A stretch of DNA of 43,972 bases from a virus. Positions within the stretch are counted from its first letter, which is position 1, and every line of letters starts with the position of its first letter. Positions 16,475-25,323 of the stretch are shown here, piece after piece. The stretch is from positions 1-43,972 of IMG/VR virus record IMGVR_UViG_3300038682_000184; one strand, given 5' to 3'. Under the pieces are notes generated by a model that was not told the DNA's origin, did not search any database, and worked only from the letters and a program-made list of their open reading frames with translations. Position numbers and translations under genes: made by a program.

Positions 16475-18372
16475 TGGCTGAAATCCGCTACATATTAGAA
16501 CTATTTCTCAGGGATGATTTCCCGCCAGAGGCCGCAATTGCCGCTGATGATTACTCACGCACAAGCAATATTTATGTATTCGACACTGCGCCGCCGTTTG
16601 ATTCAAGCACATCGTATTGGGTAACAGCATTCGGCGGGAACTATGAAGATCTCACTGGAACCACAAACATACAGGTTATTATGGGCGAGTTTTTGCAGCT
16701 TGTCGATAATGCATCAGAGCTTGAGGCGGTAGAAAATAGCTTCTTCATCGACGGCACGAAAGTTTATTATTACACGACCTATAAGCCCTGGCAGTATTTC
16801 ACAACTGACACCGAAGTAGAGATTTTAGAAGGCTTTTCATCAGCGCCTAAAGATGCAAATAACCCGAGCGATATAAAATATTCGGGCGTTAAATATCCGG
16901 CAATCCTCAAAGCTCCATCGGCAGTAAACAAGCTGTCAGATTCAGCATCAGGTCTTGCGCTATTTCTCACGTGGTCGGCTACGCTGTATAATAACGATGG
17001 ACGATTTGATGATACAAACGAAAACAATTTTTTTAACGTACCAGCACGGCTCCTCAAGTCAAATGAAGAAAGCCCGTCAAGGTCTGATTTCAATATTATC
17101 CGTTATGGATTTGTAGACGATCAAAAAACTACTTTCTCAGACTTCACAGTAACATCGGCTGATTATTTGAGGTCATTTTCCGAAGAAGTATGCGACACTT
17201 ATACATCAACCGAGTTTTCAAATATCCCCGACGCGGCAGCTGATAAGCGCAAGCCTAAAATATGGGGAAGCGTTGACGGCGTATCATTAACGGCAATTGA
17301 TAGCACGGACTCAACAAAATATTATGCGGGTGATTTTGTAACAGCAGTATCAGCGGTCTATGATTCTGACGGTAATTCATTATCATTTTCTTTCGCATCA
17401 GGGACCGGTATAATTACCGAGTCGACATCAAGCGCAAGTTATGCAGATGTCACGGGCTCATCATCAAACATGATAGGCGAGATTGTGCGGGATGTTATAG
17501 AGGATAGAGGCGGCATAAATTATAGCGTATCATTTTGGGACATTGCCGAGGCTGATAATTACATTCTTGATAGCCCGAAAATAAATTACATCTACAGCGG
17601 CGGCACGGTCAAAAACTTTGTAACCGATGTATTATCAAATGATTTTGCTTTCCTGATTCAGAAAAATAGAGGCGTTTTAACCTTGAGAAAATGGGGCGAA
17701 GAATACGGCGTGCACTTTGTTGATTCATGGGAAGTCACACAAGCCCCGAGTAAAAACCACACAGCCGGTCAAGATAATTATATGTCGTCGGTCCTGATAA
17801 ATTATGACGAGAATCAGCAATCAGGCGAATACGGTAAAACGTTATTTTACGATGATGAAGAAGCAGTAATCAATGAAGAATTCCGCAAAAAGCAAACAGG
17901 CGAATATAATTTATCTCTCGCAGAAGATGCGGACGTGCAAGCATTCGCGGAACTTGCAATTGATAGATTCGGACGTGTACCCGAAACAATAACGATAGGC
18001 GTTAGCGCCGATACATCGGGTGTTGAACTGCTTGATTTATATCAATTATCAATGCAGATAAACGGGCGCACATTTAGTCAGAATATCGGATGGATAGTTA
18101 AGTCGATTGATCCGGCGCAAGATAAACTGATATTAGAAGCATCGACATATTACAAGAAAGCTTTTAATGACGGGCGGGCATCGCTGAACCGGTCGGAAAC
18201 GCAATATACGATTGATGTTGACGGATATGCGGCGCTTGACATTTACGCATCGTTTGACTTAGCGGCTCAAGTTTCAACACGGAATTTTATTACAACGGAT
18301 AACCCGCAAGCTGATGCAGTCTTTGATTATGCAGCACAAGTGCCGGGGGTGTTTAGATTTGAACAGGAATAA
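16474..18372 (+). CDS. tail tip / hub-like protein
   Basis: 632 aa, beta-rich, overlapping the previous stop by one base (TAATG). The C-terminal part (about 420-560), with an LINYDENQQSGEYGKT segment, a FGRVPETITIGVS stretch and SIDPAQDKLILEAS, resembles the hub domains of tail tip proteins, while the front is likely specific for this phage. Host contact or hub role is inferred from size and position between the distal tail and fibre genes. Confidence 0.5.
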   Translation: MAEIRYILELFLRDDFPPEAAIAADDYSRTSNIYVFDTAPPFDSSTSYWVTAFGGNYEDLTGTTNIQVIMGEFLQLVDNASELEAVENSFFIDGTKVYYYTTYKPWQYFTTDTEVEILEGFSSAPKDANNPSDIKYSGVKYPAILKAPSAVNKLSDSASGLALFLTWSATLYNNDGRFDDTNENNFFNVPARLLKSNEESPSRSDFNIIRYGFVDDQKTTFSDFTVTSADYLRSFSEEVCDTYTSTEFSNIPDAAADKRKPKIWGSVDGVSLTAIDSTDSTKYYAGDFVTAVSAVYDSDGNSLSFSFASGTGIITESTSSASYADVTGSSSNMIGEIVRDVIEDRGGINYSVSFWDIAEADNYILDSPKINYIYSGGTVKNFVTDVLSNDFAFLIQKNRGVLTLRKWGEEYGVHFVDSWEVTQAPSKNHTAGQDNYMSSVLINYDENQQSGEYGKTLFYDDEEAVINEEFRKKQTGEYNLSLAEDADVQAFAELAIDRFGRVPETITIGVSADTSGVELLDLYQLSMQINGRTFSQNIGWIVKSIDPAQDKLILEASTYYKKAFNDGRASLNRSETQYTIDVDGYAALDIYASFDLAAQVSTRNFITTDNPQADAVFDYAAQVPGVFRFEQE

Positions 18373-18379
18373 AGGCATC

Positions 18380-18408
18380 TTAACAATACGGCGAAAAAAT
18401 GATATAAT
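18380..18408 (+). promoter_or_regulatory. TTAACA-type promoter for the fibre genes
   Basis: TTAACA (18380-18385), 17 nt, TATAAT (18403-18408). It begins 8 nt past the upstream stop and is followed by GGGGG and the ATG at 18424. It gives the fibre genes independent expression within the virion operon and shares its -35 and a TGATATAAT core with the lysis promoter at 29899. Confidence 0.7.
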
Positions 18409-18423
18409 CTTACAGGGGGCAAT

Positions 18424-19389
18424 ATGGCAATTATAGACAAAAGAAATTATATTCAAGGCGACACCGAGACGATAACCGATCAGGACATCGGCACTTTTTC
18501 GCTAAATGTCGAAAGCTATGTTTCATTAGACGGGTATTTCAAGTTTCTAATCGGTGACGTGGTAATTAAGCTGAAATCAACATCGGCGGTATTGGTGCTT
18601 GGTAGCGATTATGAGCTTATAACCGACACGAGATACACAAACAAGGAAGCCGAAACCGGCGGAACGGGTAAAGACGTTTTCAGTCAGATTAAGATAATCA
18701 ACGCAACTTATGCGGGTGTAGATTTGACTTTTTCGGGAAGCAACTTCGGGACGTATACGGATAATGAGGCGGTGTGGTCAGTTGCCGCTAAATCATTTCA
18801 AGAGTATAATATAACTGCATCGGATGATGAAACGGTAGTGCTTTCGTTATTAGATACTTCAGTAGAATATACATTTAACAGGAATGGTGCAGGAAGCGGG
18901 TTTTTAATATTTAGTGGGGATATATATTGGGATGATGGAACATATACTACCGATCTATCAGTGAACGGATCAGCCCTGTTAACTATAATCTATACTGGCA
19001 GCAACTGGAAAATCAAAACATCAAGTATCCCAGTTAGGGCTGAATATACTGGGATAAGCACAACGTCCGGATACCTTAATTATGCCACAGAGGTTGAAGA
19101 TATTTATAGTGCTGTCACTGTTGGCACTAATTGGATATTTACTGCCCCAATATCCGGGGTTTATTGTGTTAGCGGGACATTTTACACAGCGGTAGATAAT
19201 CAAAATTTTAGATTTTATAAAAACGGGACGGTTGTTCATCAATTGGTATCCAGTGTTGTCTCGGGCGGGAGATGGTACAATTATAATTACTCAATACGAT
19301 TAGCGGCAACAGATTATATTGCGATATACAGCCCTGGGACATTTTCTGCCGTTAGTGATACTGTAATTGTAATTGATAAATTAAATTAA
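18424..19389 (+). CDS. fibre/appendage protein with C1q-like C-terminus
   Basis: 321 aa. The first ~200 residues are beta-rich with strand-forming Thr/Val repeats. The last ~110 residues (NWIFTAPISGVYCVSGTFY, later FRFYKNGTVVHQL and AATDYIAIYSPG) match the C1q/TNF-like jelly-roll pattern used at the tips of phage and bacterial trimers. It is likely a receptor-binding or fibre component. It has its own promoter and a GGGGG ribosome site. Confidence 0.6.
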   Translation: MAIIDKRNYIQGDTETITDQDIGTFSLNVESYVSLDGYFKFLIGDVVIKLKSTSAVLVLGSDYELITDTRYTNKEAETGGTGKDVFSQIKIINATYAGVDLTFSGSNFGTYTDNEAVWSVAAKSFQEYNITASDDETVVLSLLDTSVEYTFNRNGAGSGFLIFSGDIYWDDGTYTTDLSVNGSALLTIIYTGSNWKIKTSSIPVRAEYTGISTTSGYLNYATEVEDIYSAVTVGTNWIFTAPISGVYCVSGTFYTAVDNQNFRFYKNGTVVHQLVSSVVSGGRWYNYNYSIRLAATDYIAIYSPGTFSAVSDTVIVIDKLN

Positions 19390-19402
19390 AGGAGCAAACT
19401 AA

Positions 19403-20314
19403 ATGGCAGACGAACTACAAATAATTAACCAACCCGATAGCGTTCCTGGCCCCGTATCAACCGGCTACACTCAGCAAAACGTAATAGCCGAAGCAATGCG
19501 GAACGGTTTCGACGGCACGGCACCGAAAAGCAATACAAGCACAACGGTGCAAATTCCCATCGGCGGCCCTGTCGACGTTAACGGTGTTTTGTTTTCACTG
19601 GCATCAGCATCAACATTAACAATCCCCCTTGCAAATACCGATTATTATATCTATCTTGCAGCGGGGTCAACGGTCGATTTTCTAACTCCAACGCTCACAA
19701 CGTCGGCGGGTACTTTTGACGCATCGAAAAACGCAAGATATACCGGTAGTGGGGAACGAATATTGAATTGGGTTGTTAGGCGGGATGCATCAGCGAGCTA
19801 TGTTTACAAAATGCTCGATGTGCAGAATGTGCTTATATTGACAAACCAGGGATTACGGACGACAAACAATGTAACATTCGGAGATATAACAGGCGGCGCA
19901 ATTAGCGGAACATCCATAAATACAGGATTGGGGGTTACTGAAGTTTATCCTATGGATCAGTCAGTAGCAAGTACCGCATCCGTTGATTTTGCAAGAGCCG
20001 ATTTTTCGGGGTCGGGCGGAGTTGCAATAAATGTTCCCTTCATATCTGGTTCGATATGTCAATTTGATGCGGGCGCAAGAATAGGACTTCCCACAGAAGG
20101 CAGCATTTCGGTAGCGGCGGGAGGCTCTTCTACGCTCAGTACATCGGCAATATGGGTGCTCGGGGGGTTGACATCGACTCTTCTTGGTCAAATAAATGTT
20201 AGTGGTACGTGGCGAAATATAGCCGGTGGGGATGTTGTGTCAAATGGTGCCGATGCGAGAGTATCAAACACCGGCGGAACGGCAGCAACATTTTATTATA
20301 AAAGAACTGTTTAA
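19403..20314 (+). CDS. tail fibre / appendage protein
   Basis: 303 aa, low in charged residues and rich in Thr, Ser, Gly and Ala, beta-rich. Its N-terminus (GYTQQNVIAEAMRNGFDG) and repeat-like middle with LRTTNNVTFGDITGGAI fit fibre proteins that trimerise. It lies between the C1q-like protein and a small acidic protein. Function is inferred from composition and neighbours. GGAGC is upstream. Confidence 0.55.
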   Translation: MADELQIINQPDSVPGPVSTGYTQQNVIAEAMRNGFDGTAPKSNTSTTVQIPIGGPVDVNGVLFSLASASTLTIPLANTDYYIYLAAGSTVDFLTPTLTTSAGTFDASKNARYTGSGERILNWVVRRDASASYVYKMLDVQNVLILTNQGLRTTNNVTFGDITGGAISGTSINTGLGVTEVYPMDQSVASTASVDFARADFSGSGGVAINVPFISGSICQFDAGARIGLPTEGSISVAAGGSSTLSTSAIWVLGGLTSTLLGQINVSGTWRNIAGGDVVSNGADARVSNTGGTAATFYYKRTV

Positions 20315-20325
20315 AGGAGCATAAA

Positions 20326-20787
20326 ATGGCGTTAAGCATAAACGAAGGAACAAAACAAGAAGTAATGGAACTATTCAACATGCCCGCAGGATTTAAAGCG
20401 GGATATGTAAACATAAAGCATGTTGAGGTGCAATATCCTAACAGCATGGTTATAGTAGTAGTCGGCAAATACGCATCAGAGGAAGCCCGCAACGCTAACG
20501 AGGACAATTGCCTGATGGAAGGTATCGGCTTTCCGGCGACATTAGAACTGATGGAAGCTATAAAGACATCTGATAACCGTGATGTGTGTTATCCTTACAT
20601 CAAAGCGCAAGTGCAATATTTAGCGCTTGATAGCCCGCAAGAGAGTGAGTTTGCAGACGAGACAGATGAAGAAGGGAATATAATCACATCAAAAGAAACG
20701 CTTTACAACGAAGCAAAACAGGCTTATAATGATAAAGTACAAGCGATCTATGATGAATTATCGCTTGAAAATCCATATCAGGAGTAA
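20326..20787 (+). CDS. hypothetical protein at the fibre locus
   Basis: 153 aa, acidic, no family recognised. The first 50 residues may form a small alpha/beta unit (GTKQEVMELFNMPAG, then VEVQYPNSMVIVVVG), and residues 105-150 are acidic helix. Fibre assembly factors often occupy this position; that role is a guess. AAAGGAGC precedes the start. Confidence 0.5.
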   Translation: MALSINEGTKQEVMELFNMPAGFKAGYVNIKHVEVQYPNSMVIVVVGKYASEEARNANEDNCLMEGIGFPATLELMEAIKTSDNRDVCYPYIKAQVQYLALDSPQESEFADETDEEGNIITSKETLYNEAKQAYNDKVQAIYDELSLENPYQE

Positions 20788-20805
20788 GAACAATAGGAGC
20801 CAAAA

Positions 20806-21324
20806 ATGAACAGGAGCAGAAACAAAACAGTTAAAAAGTTAGCGGAGTTATGGAGGAATAGGCCGATAGTCAAAATCGCCTTATGACTCATCATGGTGTT
20901 TGCGATTATGGGTTGCTCATACGGATTTATGCCCGAAACCAGATGCAATGATATCGAAAGTTTATGCTACTACGTTAATGAGAATATAGATTATGTTTAC
21001 GATTGGGATTCTGTTTATGACACTAAAGAATATTATCAATCTCCAATGGAAACAGAATCATTAAGAACCGGTGATTGTGAAGATTTTACTATTTATTTTA
21101 TGTACATTGCATACAAAGAATTTGGAATAAAGCCTGATTTTGCAGTAGTCAAGGTAGATGATTTAGGCTATCACGCATTAGCAAAATACGATGGGTCTTA
21201 TTATGATTCAACAACCGGAATTATATTTGAAAGCCTTCCATGGGTATTTGAGGAATTATTCATTATAGATTACGACACAATAATGTTATTTTCAACATCG
21301 TTTTACACTAAGAGTATTGACTGA
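20806..21324 (+). CDS. transglutaminase-like lipoprotein, UGA inside the signal peptide
   Basis: Two in-frame parts: 26 codons from ATG 20806 (AGGAGC upstream), a UGA at 20884-20886, and an open frame from CTC to 21324. Read through, the product begins MNRSRNKTVKKLAELW, then a hydrophobic core spanning the stop, and a lipobox-like AIMGC. The mature part shows RTGDCEDF (Cys), GYHALAKYDG (His) and YDSTTG (Asp), the triad order of transglutaminase-like cysteine peptidases. ATG 20893 after the stop lacks a ribosome site and would give a signal with no basic start. Either a nonsense mutation or programmed UGA readthrough (UGA followed by C) explains it. Confidence 0.65.
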
Positions 21325-21345
21325 ATAGGTGTAAAATGGTAGTAT
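21317..21345 (+). promoter_or_regulatory. possible promoter for a short terminator-linked RNA
   Basis: TTGACT (21317-21322), 17 nt, TAGTAT (21340-21345), at the end of the lipoprotein gene. The only sequence downstream before the terminator is about 75 nt with no ORF. Confidence 0.35.
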
Positions 21346-21393
21346 ATTGATACAAACCTTTAGGCCGTGCAATGCGGTCACTCCTTAATCTTT

Positions 21394-21424
21394 GCCGTCG
21401 GATTCATCACCCGGCGGCTTTTTT
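21394..21424 (+). terminator. rho-independent terminator of the virion operon
   Basis: GCCGTCGG (21394-21401) pairs with CCGGCGGC (21411-21418, one T-G pair), then six Ts. It closes the plus-strand late region. Confidence 0.87.
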
Positions 21425-21471
21425 CTGTACAAATCATTACAAAAAGTGAAACAAAGTGTTGACCGTAACAT

Positions 21472-21508
21472 AAAAAATGCACCATAACAATTGAACTGTT
21501 ACAGTGCA
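21472..21508 (-). terminator. rho-independent terminator of the minus-strand operon
   Basis: Read on the minus strand, a 12-bp stem (TGCACTGTAACA with TGTTATGGTGCA, two wobble pairs) has a 7-nt loop and ends in TTTTTT. It lies 26 nt past the stop of the annealing-protein gene and faces the plus-strand terminator. Confidence 0.87.
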
Positions 21509-21534
21509 AAATCTGTTTATTGTACTTTACAGGT

Positions 21535-22872
21535 TCAGAATAATTCTAAATCAGAGTCTTTTTTCTTGCCATCTGCCGATTCCGATTCCCCGTTGACCAC
21601 ATTCTTTTCTTCCTCCGCATCTTTCGCCGGTCGGTCATTAGGGTTTTTGTCGGTGTTGTTCTCCTTATTTCCCCCGTCCATTTGTTTCTCTTTCTCATCT
21701 TCTCCCTCCTCCTCTATCTCAAATTCCGCTTCGATATCGTCGTCCATTTCAGCATCAACAAAATCGTCCTCTGCTTCCATTGCGCCAACCGTATCATTCA
21801 AGCCCTTCTCAAGCTGCTCTTCTTCGGTCATGCTGTTAATAACCATTGCCGCCGCTTCACTATTGCGTACTTTCATGTACTTGCGGAGAAACGATTTACC
21901 GGCAACTTTTGTGAGCATTTCCGACTGGTTGCCCGAATCTTCGGCGTATGGGTTTGTAATGTCTGATTCAAATATTTTTTTTGTCCATGTAGTGCCGTCT
22001 CGTTTCGGAATTTCCTTCTCCATGTAGTATTGACCGTTCATCTGCTTGAGCTTGCCCTCAGATTTGAGCTGCTGAAAATATTCTTTATCCGCTAAATACT
22101 GCCGATATGCCGGTGATGCTTTAGCCTTGTCAAGTAATGTCTGTTTGTCGTAAACATGGCCGATAATTTTTTTGGTTGATTTGAGCTGACCATAGACAAC
22201 CACCTGCACAATCTCGCCCCGTGGACATCCAGGAGTCACGCTAACAACCATATTGCCGTTAACTTTCGCTATTGTTGTTGAGCCGTAATATATTTCGCCG
22301 TCAGCATTTTTATTAGGCGGTCTGTCGTTTTTGTGTATCACCTCAATCTCTACGGTGTCTTTTTCAAATGGTGCCGCCGCTCCGGTCGTGAGACAAAACT
22401 TCTGAGCCTCAACCGATTCAATGAGTGATGCTTCATTGCCGAACGGTACTATGTCGCCTGATTTGCCAAGCGTTACAAGCATGCTGAATGCTTCCTCAAG
22501 TGCGTGCTGTACCGATTCAATGCCCTGCTCAGTGGTTAAAACCTTGTCAAGATGCGGGCTGTTTGTAACATAGCGGACATTATCATCATATATTTGAGTC
22601 AGTACGGATGTATCTACATCAGCGGGGCCGAGCTTCATAAGTCCGGTTTTGCGAGTTGTAAGAAACTGCATAACCTTCCGGCGGGCGGGCGGCAATACGG
22701 CAAGCGCTGTTGATTCAGGATTGTTGAATGCATTGAAAGTTTTAATCGATTCGGCGGCGTTCTTGCCGGTTGCCTTGCGGTTACAATTCGGGCAGAAAGC
22801 GATATAGCCTTTGCCGGTAGACTTGTCGGGACCGACTAAGATCGGCTTTCCACAGCATAGGGGTTTATTCAT
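21535..22872 (-). CDS. RecT/Red-beta-like single-strand annealing protein
   Basis: 445 aa from ATG 22872 (GGAG 8 nt upstream; an upstream TTG is less likely). The N-terminus has a zinc-like pair (LCCGKP ... CPNC). The centre follows the RecT pattern: SMLVTLGKSGDIVPFGNEAS, VEAQKF, VVVYGQLKSTKK, and a basic helix MLTKVAGKSFLRKYMKV corresponding to the MakKTaikr motif. The C-terminal ~90 residues are acidic and end SDLELF, resembling an SSB tip. It lies in the same operon as the exonuclease at 23717. It would pair strands resected by that exonuclease. Divergent; family call from motifs only. Confidence 0.6.
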   Translation of the reverse strand: MNKPLCCGKPILVGPDKSTGKGYIAFCPNCNRKATGKNAAESIKTFNAFNNPESTALAVLPPARRKVMQFLTTRKTGLMKLGPADVDTSVLTQIYDDNVRYVTNSPHLDKVLTTEQGIESVQHALEEAFSMLVTLGKSGDIVPFGNEASLIESVEAQKFCLTTGAAAPFEKDTVEIEVIHKNDRPPNKNADGEIYYGSTTIAKVNGNMVVSVTPGCPRGEIVQVVVYGQLKSTKKIIGHVYDKQTLLDKAKASPAYRQYLADKEYFQQLKSEGKLKQMNGQYYMEKEIPKRDGTTWTKKIFESDITNPYAEDSGNQSEMLTKVAGKSFLRKYMKVRNSEAAAMVINSMTEEEQLEKGLNDTVGAMEAEDDFVDAEMDDDIEAEFEIEEEGEDEKEKQMDGGNKENNTDKNPNDRPAKDAEEEKNVVNGESESADGKKKDSDLELF

Positions 22873-23134
22873 TATCAAGCTCCTCTATATATTCTTTAAA
22901 TGCTGTTCGTACTAATTTTCCAGCCTCATCTTTTACTTTTGCATCGGTCGATTTTTCTATATGTTTTTTTAAGTCGGCAACTTCAAGGCCGATAGCCATA
23001 AACACGAGCAAGAAGGCGGCTGCTATTTCGCCCCTAAACACGCAATAAAATGCACCGAGATACATGAAGTTTTCAAGTGTAAACTTTAGGATTTTAAGCG
23101 CAATAACGCCCGTTGTTTTAAGAATCTTTTTCAT
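22865..23134 (-). CDS. small membrane protein
   Basis: 89 aa from ATG 23134 (GGAGA upstream). A basic N-terminus precedes two hydrophobic segments (TGVIALKILKFTLENFMYLG and IAAAFLLVFMAIGLEVA), then a charged tail. Both ends overlap neighbours. Function unknown. Confidence 0.6.
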   Translation of the reverse strand: MKKILKTTGVIALKILKFTLENFMYLGAFYCVFRGEIAAAFLLVFMAIGLEVADLKKHIEKSTDAKVKDEAGKLVRTAFKEYIEELDNE

Positions 23135-23336
23135 TTGTGGTCTCCTTTTCGTATTTTGGGATTGACGATATTGTAACAACTTCATTTTCGTTTATGAAAT
23201 AATCCTCTCCGTCTGTTTCCGTGAATGTGAAAAATCCATTTGATCTACGTGGTGATTGAAGAGTGTCATATCGTATGTCTGAAATACAATCTTTTAATTC
23301 TACTGTTGTTTTATAACATTTTACTATTTTAGCCAT
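23118..23336 (-). CDS. hypothetical protein
   Basis: 72 aa, no recognised family. The pattern of short strands around FFTFTETDGEDYFINENEVVTI suggests a small beta domain. The ATG overlaps the previous gene and the end overlaps the next, so it is translated within the coupled early cluster. Confidence 0.55.
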   Translation of the reverse strand: MAKIVKCYKTTVELKDCISDIRYDTLQSPRRSNGFFTFTETDGEDYFINENEVVTISSIPKYEKETTNEKDS

Positions 23337-23500
23337 TTCCCTTCCTCCTCATAACAATTCGGCTTATCCCTAATATCGATAAGCAATCCGGCAAGGCTTG
23401 CGTCTGCCCTGACTTCCGGCGTTAATGCCCTTGTGCAATATTTGCCAAGCTTGCATGTATGGTAATATTCGCAGTACCAGCGGTCTTTGTAGCAGGTCAT
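23324..23500 (-). CDS. 58-aa Cys-rich protein
   Basis: Hand-translated gene starting MTCYKDRWYCEYYHTCKLG and ending EEEGKWLK. Cys3, 10, 16 and 22 are spaced like a small zinc or Fe-S knuckle seen in other phage proteins of this type. GGAGG lies 5 nt before the ATG and the end overlaps the next start (ATGG). Function unknown. Confidence 0.7.
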   Translation of the reverse strand: MTCYKDRWYCEYYHTCKLGKYCTRALTPEVRADASLAGLLIDIRDKPNCYEEEGKWLK

Positions 23501-23501
23501 A

Positions 23502-23711
23502 TTATGCCTCCGTTACCATTATTTGATCTATTGGGGACGATTTATTTCCCTCCTTGAATTCCATTACAGCTTTGCCAACTGCAAAACATTTTCCATCTTC
23601 AGTTGGCAAAAATCCTGTATCAAATCTATTCTGATACAACACTTTAACACCAGCTTCGCTATGTGAAGATATAGCAACTACGAATATTCTTTCTTTTATT
23701 ACACTTCCCAT
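23502..23711 (-). CDS. hypothetical protein
   Basis: 69 aa from ATG 23711, with GGAGGGAG 8 nt upstream. An earlier ATG at 23729 would lie over the exonuclease end. It is a small alpha/beta protein beginning MGSVIKERIFVVAISS; the last codons (VTEA then stop) contain the ribosome site for the next gene. No family recognised. Confidence 0.55.
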   Translation of the reverse strand: MGSVIKERIFVVAISSHSEAGVKVLYQNRFDTGFLPTEDGKCFAVGKAVMEFKEGNKSSPIDQIMVTEA

Positions 23712-23716
23712 CTCTT

Positions 23717-24910
23717 CTACTCCCTCCATTTAATCGCAACCGTCGACTTTCCATCTGCGGTTGTCGTCAACGCATCGTTTTTAGCCAAGTAACGATAAAT
23801 CTTGCCGTCCATTTTCTTTATCTCAGTCAATGATTTTACTTTCTCATATCCCTTTTTGCCCTTCGTCCATCCGGCTATATTGTTGCCCTCGTCGTCTTTT
23901 AACAGGTCACGATCTTTTAGCATAACGCTCATTGCGTCAACCGCTTCTTTTTTGCGTTCAGTCCACAGCTTTATATTGCCGTCAGCTTTGCGATATTCCT
24001 TTGCAATCTTTTTAGCCTGTTCTAATTCGTCGCCCTCAAGATAACTATAATCGCCGTCAGTTTCGGGATATATTTCTTTCACATCTTGAGCATTTAAAAT
24101 CATATCTTTCGGCGGGCGGCGGTCCTTAATGCACTTTGCAACATAATCGGCAGCTTTCATAATTAGCGCCTGATGATCTCGGTTCGCTTTGACTTCCCAC
24201 ATTTGATATTGATTTGTATCATATGTTAGCGCCAAATATGCAACGTCAACCTGGAACATTTTCAATTGAAACTGGACCTGAATATACTCTCTCCACGGGA
24301 TGCCGTGCCAGTCAAGCTCTTTCTTTTTGTAGTCATTTTTAAACGGCCAGTACCCGTGTGATTTGGCTTCAACCAAAAACGGCTTGCGAAGGTTGATTGT
24401 GATGCCGCCAACTATAGCTTTGCCTTTTTCATATGGGTTGCCGTTCGGGTCTTTCAGCGTGGTTTCTCCGCTCATAATCTCAGGCGTTGGATGATAAATC
24501 ATATCAGGATGCGTTATCATGTCCTCAGTAAAATATTGCGTGTTATGCTTGAATAACGGCACTTGAAAATCACGTGGGCTGTATTTTCCTGGGTGCATTT
24601 CAGATAGATATTCGTACTCTTCTTTTTTATGCCTGAATTCTCGCCCTGCCTGATAACCGAAAATATCACGGATGAATCTTTCAAGTGTTTTCGTTTCAAG
24701 AAAATGCCCCATTTCGGCCTGAAATCCTACAAAGTCTCGTTTTTTCTGTCCGGTCTTTTCGAGATACACCGTTGTTGGAGTGCGGTCGTATCCTGCAAGT
24801 GATTTATTCGGATGCAATGGGTCTTGAATCAGTGCGGGTGCATCTGATGCGCCGATTCGGGTTGAGCGGGTTTTGAAAAAGTCTGCTTCTATGTAGTGGT
24901 AGGGGATCAT
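23717..24910 (-). CDS. YqaJ/lambda-type recombination exonuclease
   Basis: 397 aa. It degrades one strand of double-stranded DNA ends and hands the other to the annealing protein at 21535. The PD-(D/E)xK core is visible: GASDAPAL (20-27), Glu72 in MGHFLE, Asp136 in HPDMIYH, Glu181-x-Lys183 in FLVEAKSHG, and Gln-rich QVQFQLKMF (211-219). The C-terminal ~130 residues are helical and lysine-rich, longer than in lambda exo (226 aa). The start overlaps the upstream stop (ATGA). Confidence 0.85.
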   Translation of the reverse strand: MIPYHYIEADFFKTRSTRIGASDAPALIQDPLHPNKSLAGYDRTPTTVYLEKTGQKKRDFVGFQAEMGHFLETKTLERFIRDIFGYQAGREFRHKKEEYEYLSEMHPGKYSPRDFQVPLFKHNTQYFTEDMITHPDMIYHPTPEIMSGETTLKDPNGNPYEKGKAIVGGITINLRKPFLVEAKSHGYWPFKNDYKKKELDWHGIPWREYIQVQFQLKMFQVDVAYLALTYDTNQYQMWEVKANRDHQALIMKAADYVAKCIKDRRPPKDMILNAQDVKEIYPETDGDYSYLEGDELEQAKKIAKEYRKADGNIKLWTERKKEAVDAMSVMLKDRDLLKDDEGNNIAGWTKGKKGYEKVKSLTEIKKMDGKIYRYLAKNDALTTTADGKSTVAIKWRE

Positions 24911-25317
24911 GATAATGCCTTGATTTTTTCAGTTAAATTGTCCACCTCTTGGAGCAACTTTTCTCTTGCTATTTCAAGATTTTTTACTGTCGATAATGAT
25001 TCTGAATCATTATATGGTGTAGAATCCTCAAACCCATTCTGCACGAGAAAAGACGTTAAATCATCAAGACTGATATCTTTTGAATCATTCTGGCAAAAGA
25101 TAAAATGAACATCAGAAAGCTTGTCAAACAATACTTTCCACGCATCATCATATACTTGAAGTTGTGGCGTGAATTTTCCGCTCAAATCCTGCCATTCGAT
25201 TTTAAACTCTCCACTAATTTCATCATCGGAATAATAAATATACAGTCTTAACGGTTCTATTCTATTTATCAGCTTGTTATACCACGCTCTTGAAGGTATA
25301 TAAAATGTCTTTTCCAT
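24907..25317 (-). CDS. hypothetical protein with C-terminal coiled coil
   Basis: 136 aa. The first ~95 residues are mixed alpha/beta with many aromatics. The last ~35 (TVKNLEIAREKLLQEVDNL) form a predicted coiled coil. It sits between helicase and exonuclease with an ATGA overlap to the latter. A recombination accessory role is possible but unproven. Confidence 0.55.
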   Translation of the reverse strand: MEKTFYIPSRAWYNKLINRIEPLRLYIYYSDDEISGEFKIEWQDLSGKFTPQLQVYDDAWKVLFDKLSDVHFIFCQNDSKDISLDDLTSFLVQNGFEDSTPYNDSESLSTVKNLEIAREKLLQEVDNLTEKIKALS

Positions 25318-25323
25318 CTTCCC

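Noticed and set aside
20884-20886. UGA reassigned to tryptophan throughout the phage
   Set aside because: Many genes use TGA as a plausible stop with ATGA overlaps, and Trp is encoded by TGG throughout.
21491-22027. Plus-strand Ser/Phe-rich ORF opposite the RecT-like gene
   Set aside because: Low-complexity complement of the acidic tail; would read through the minus-strand terminator.
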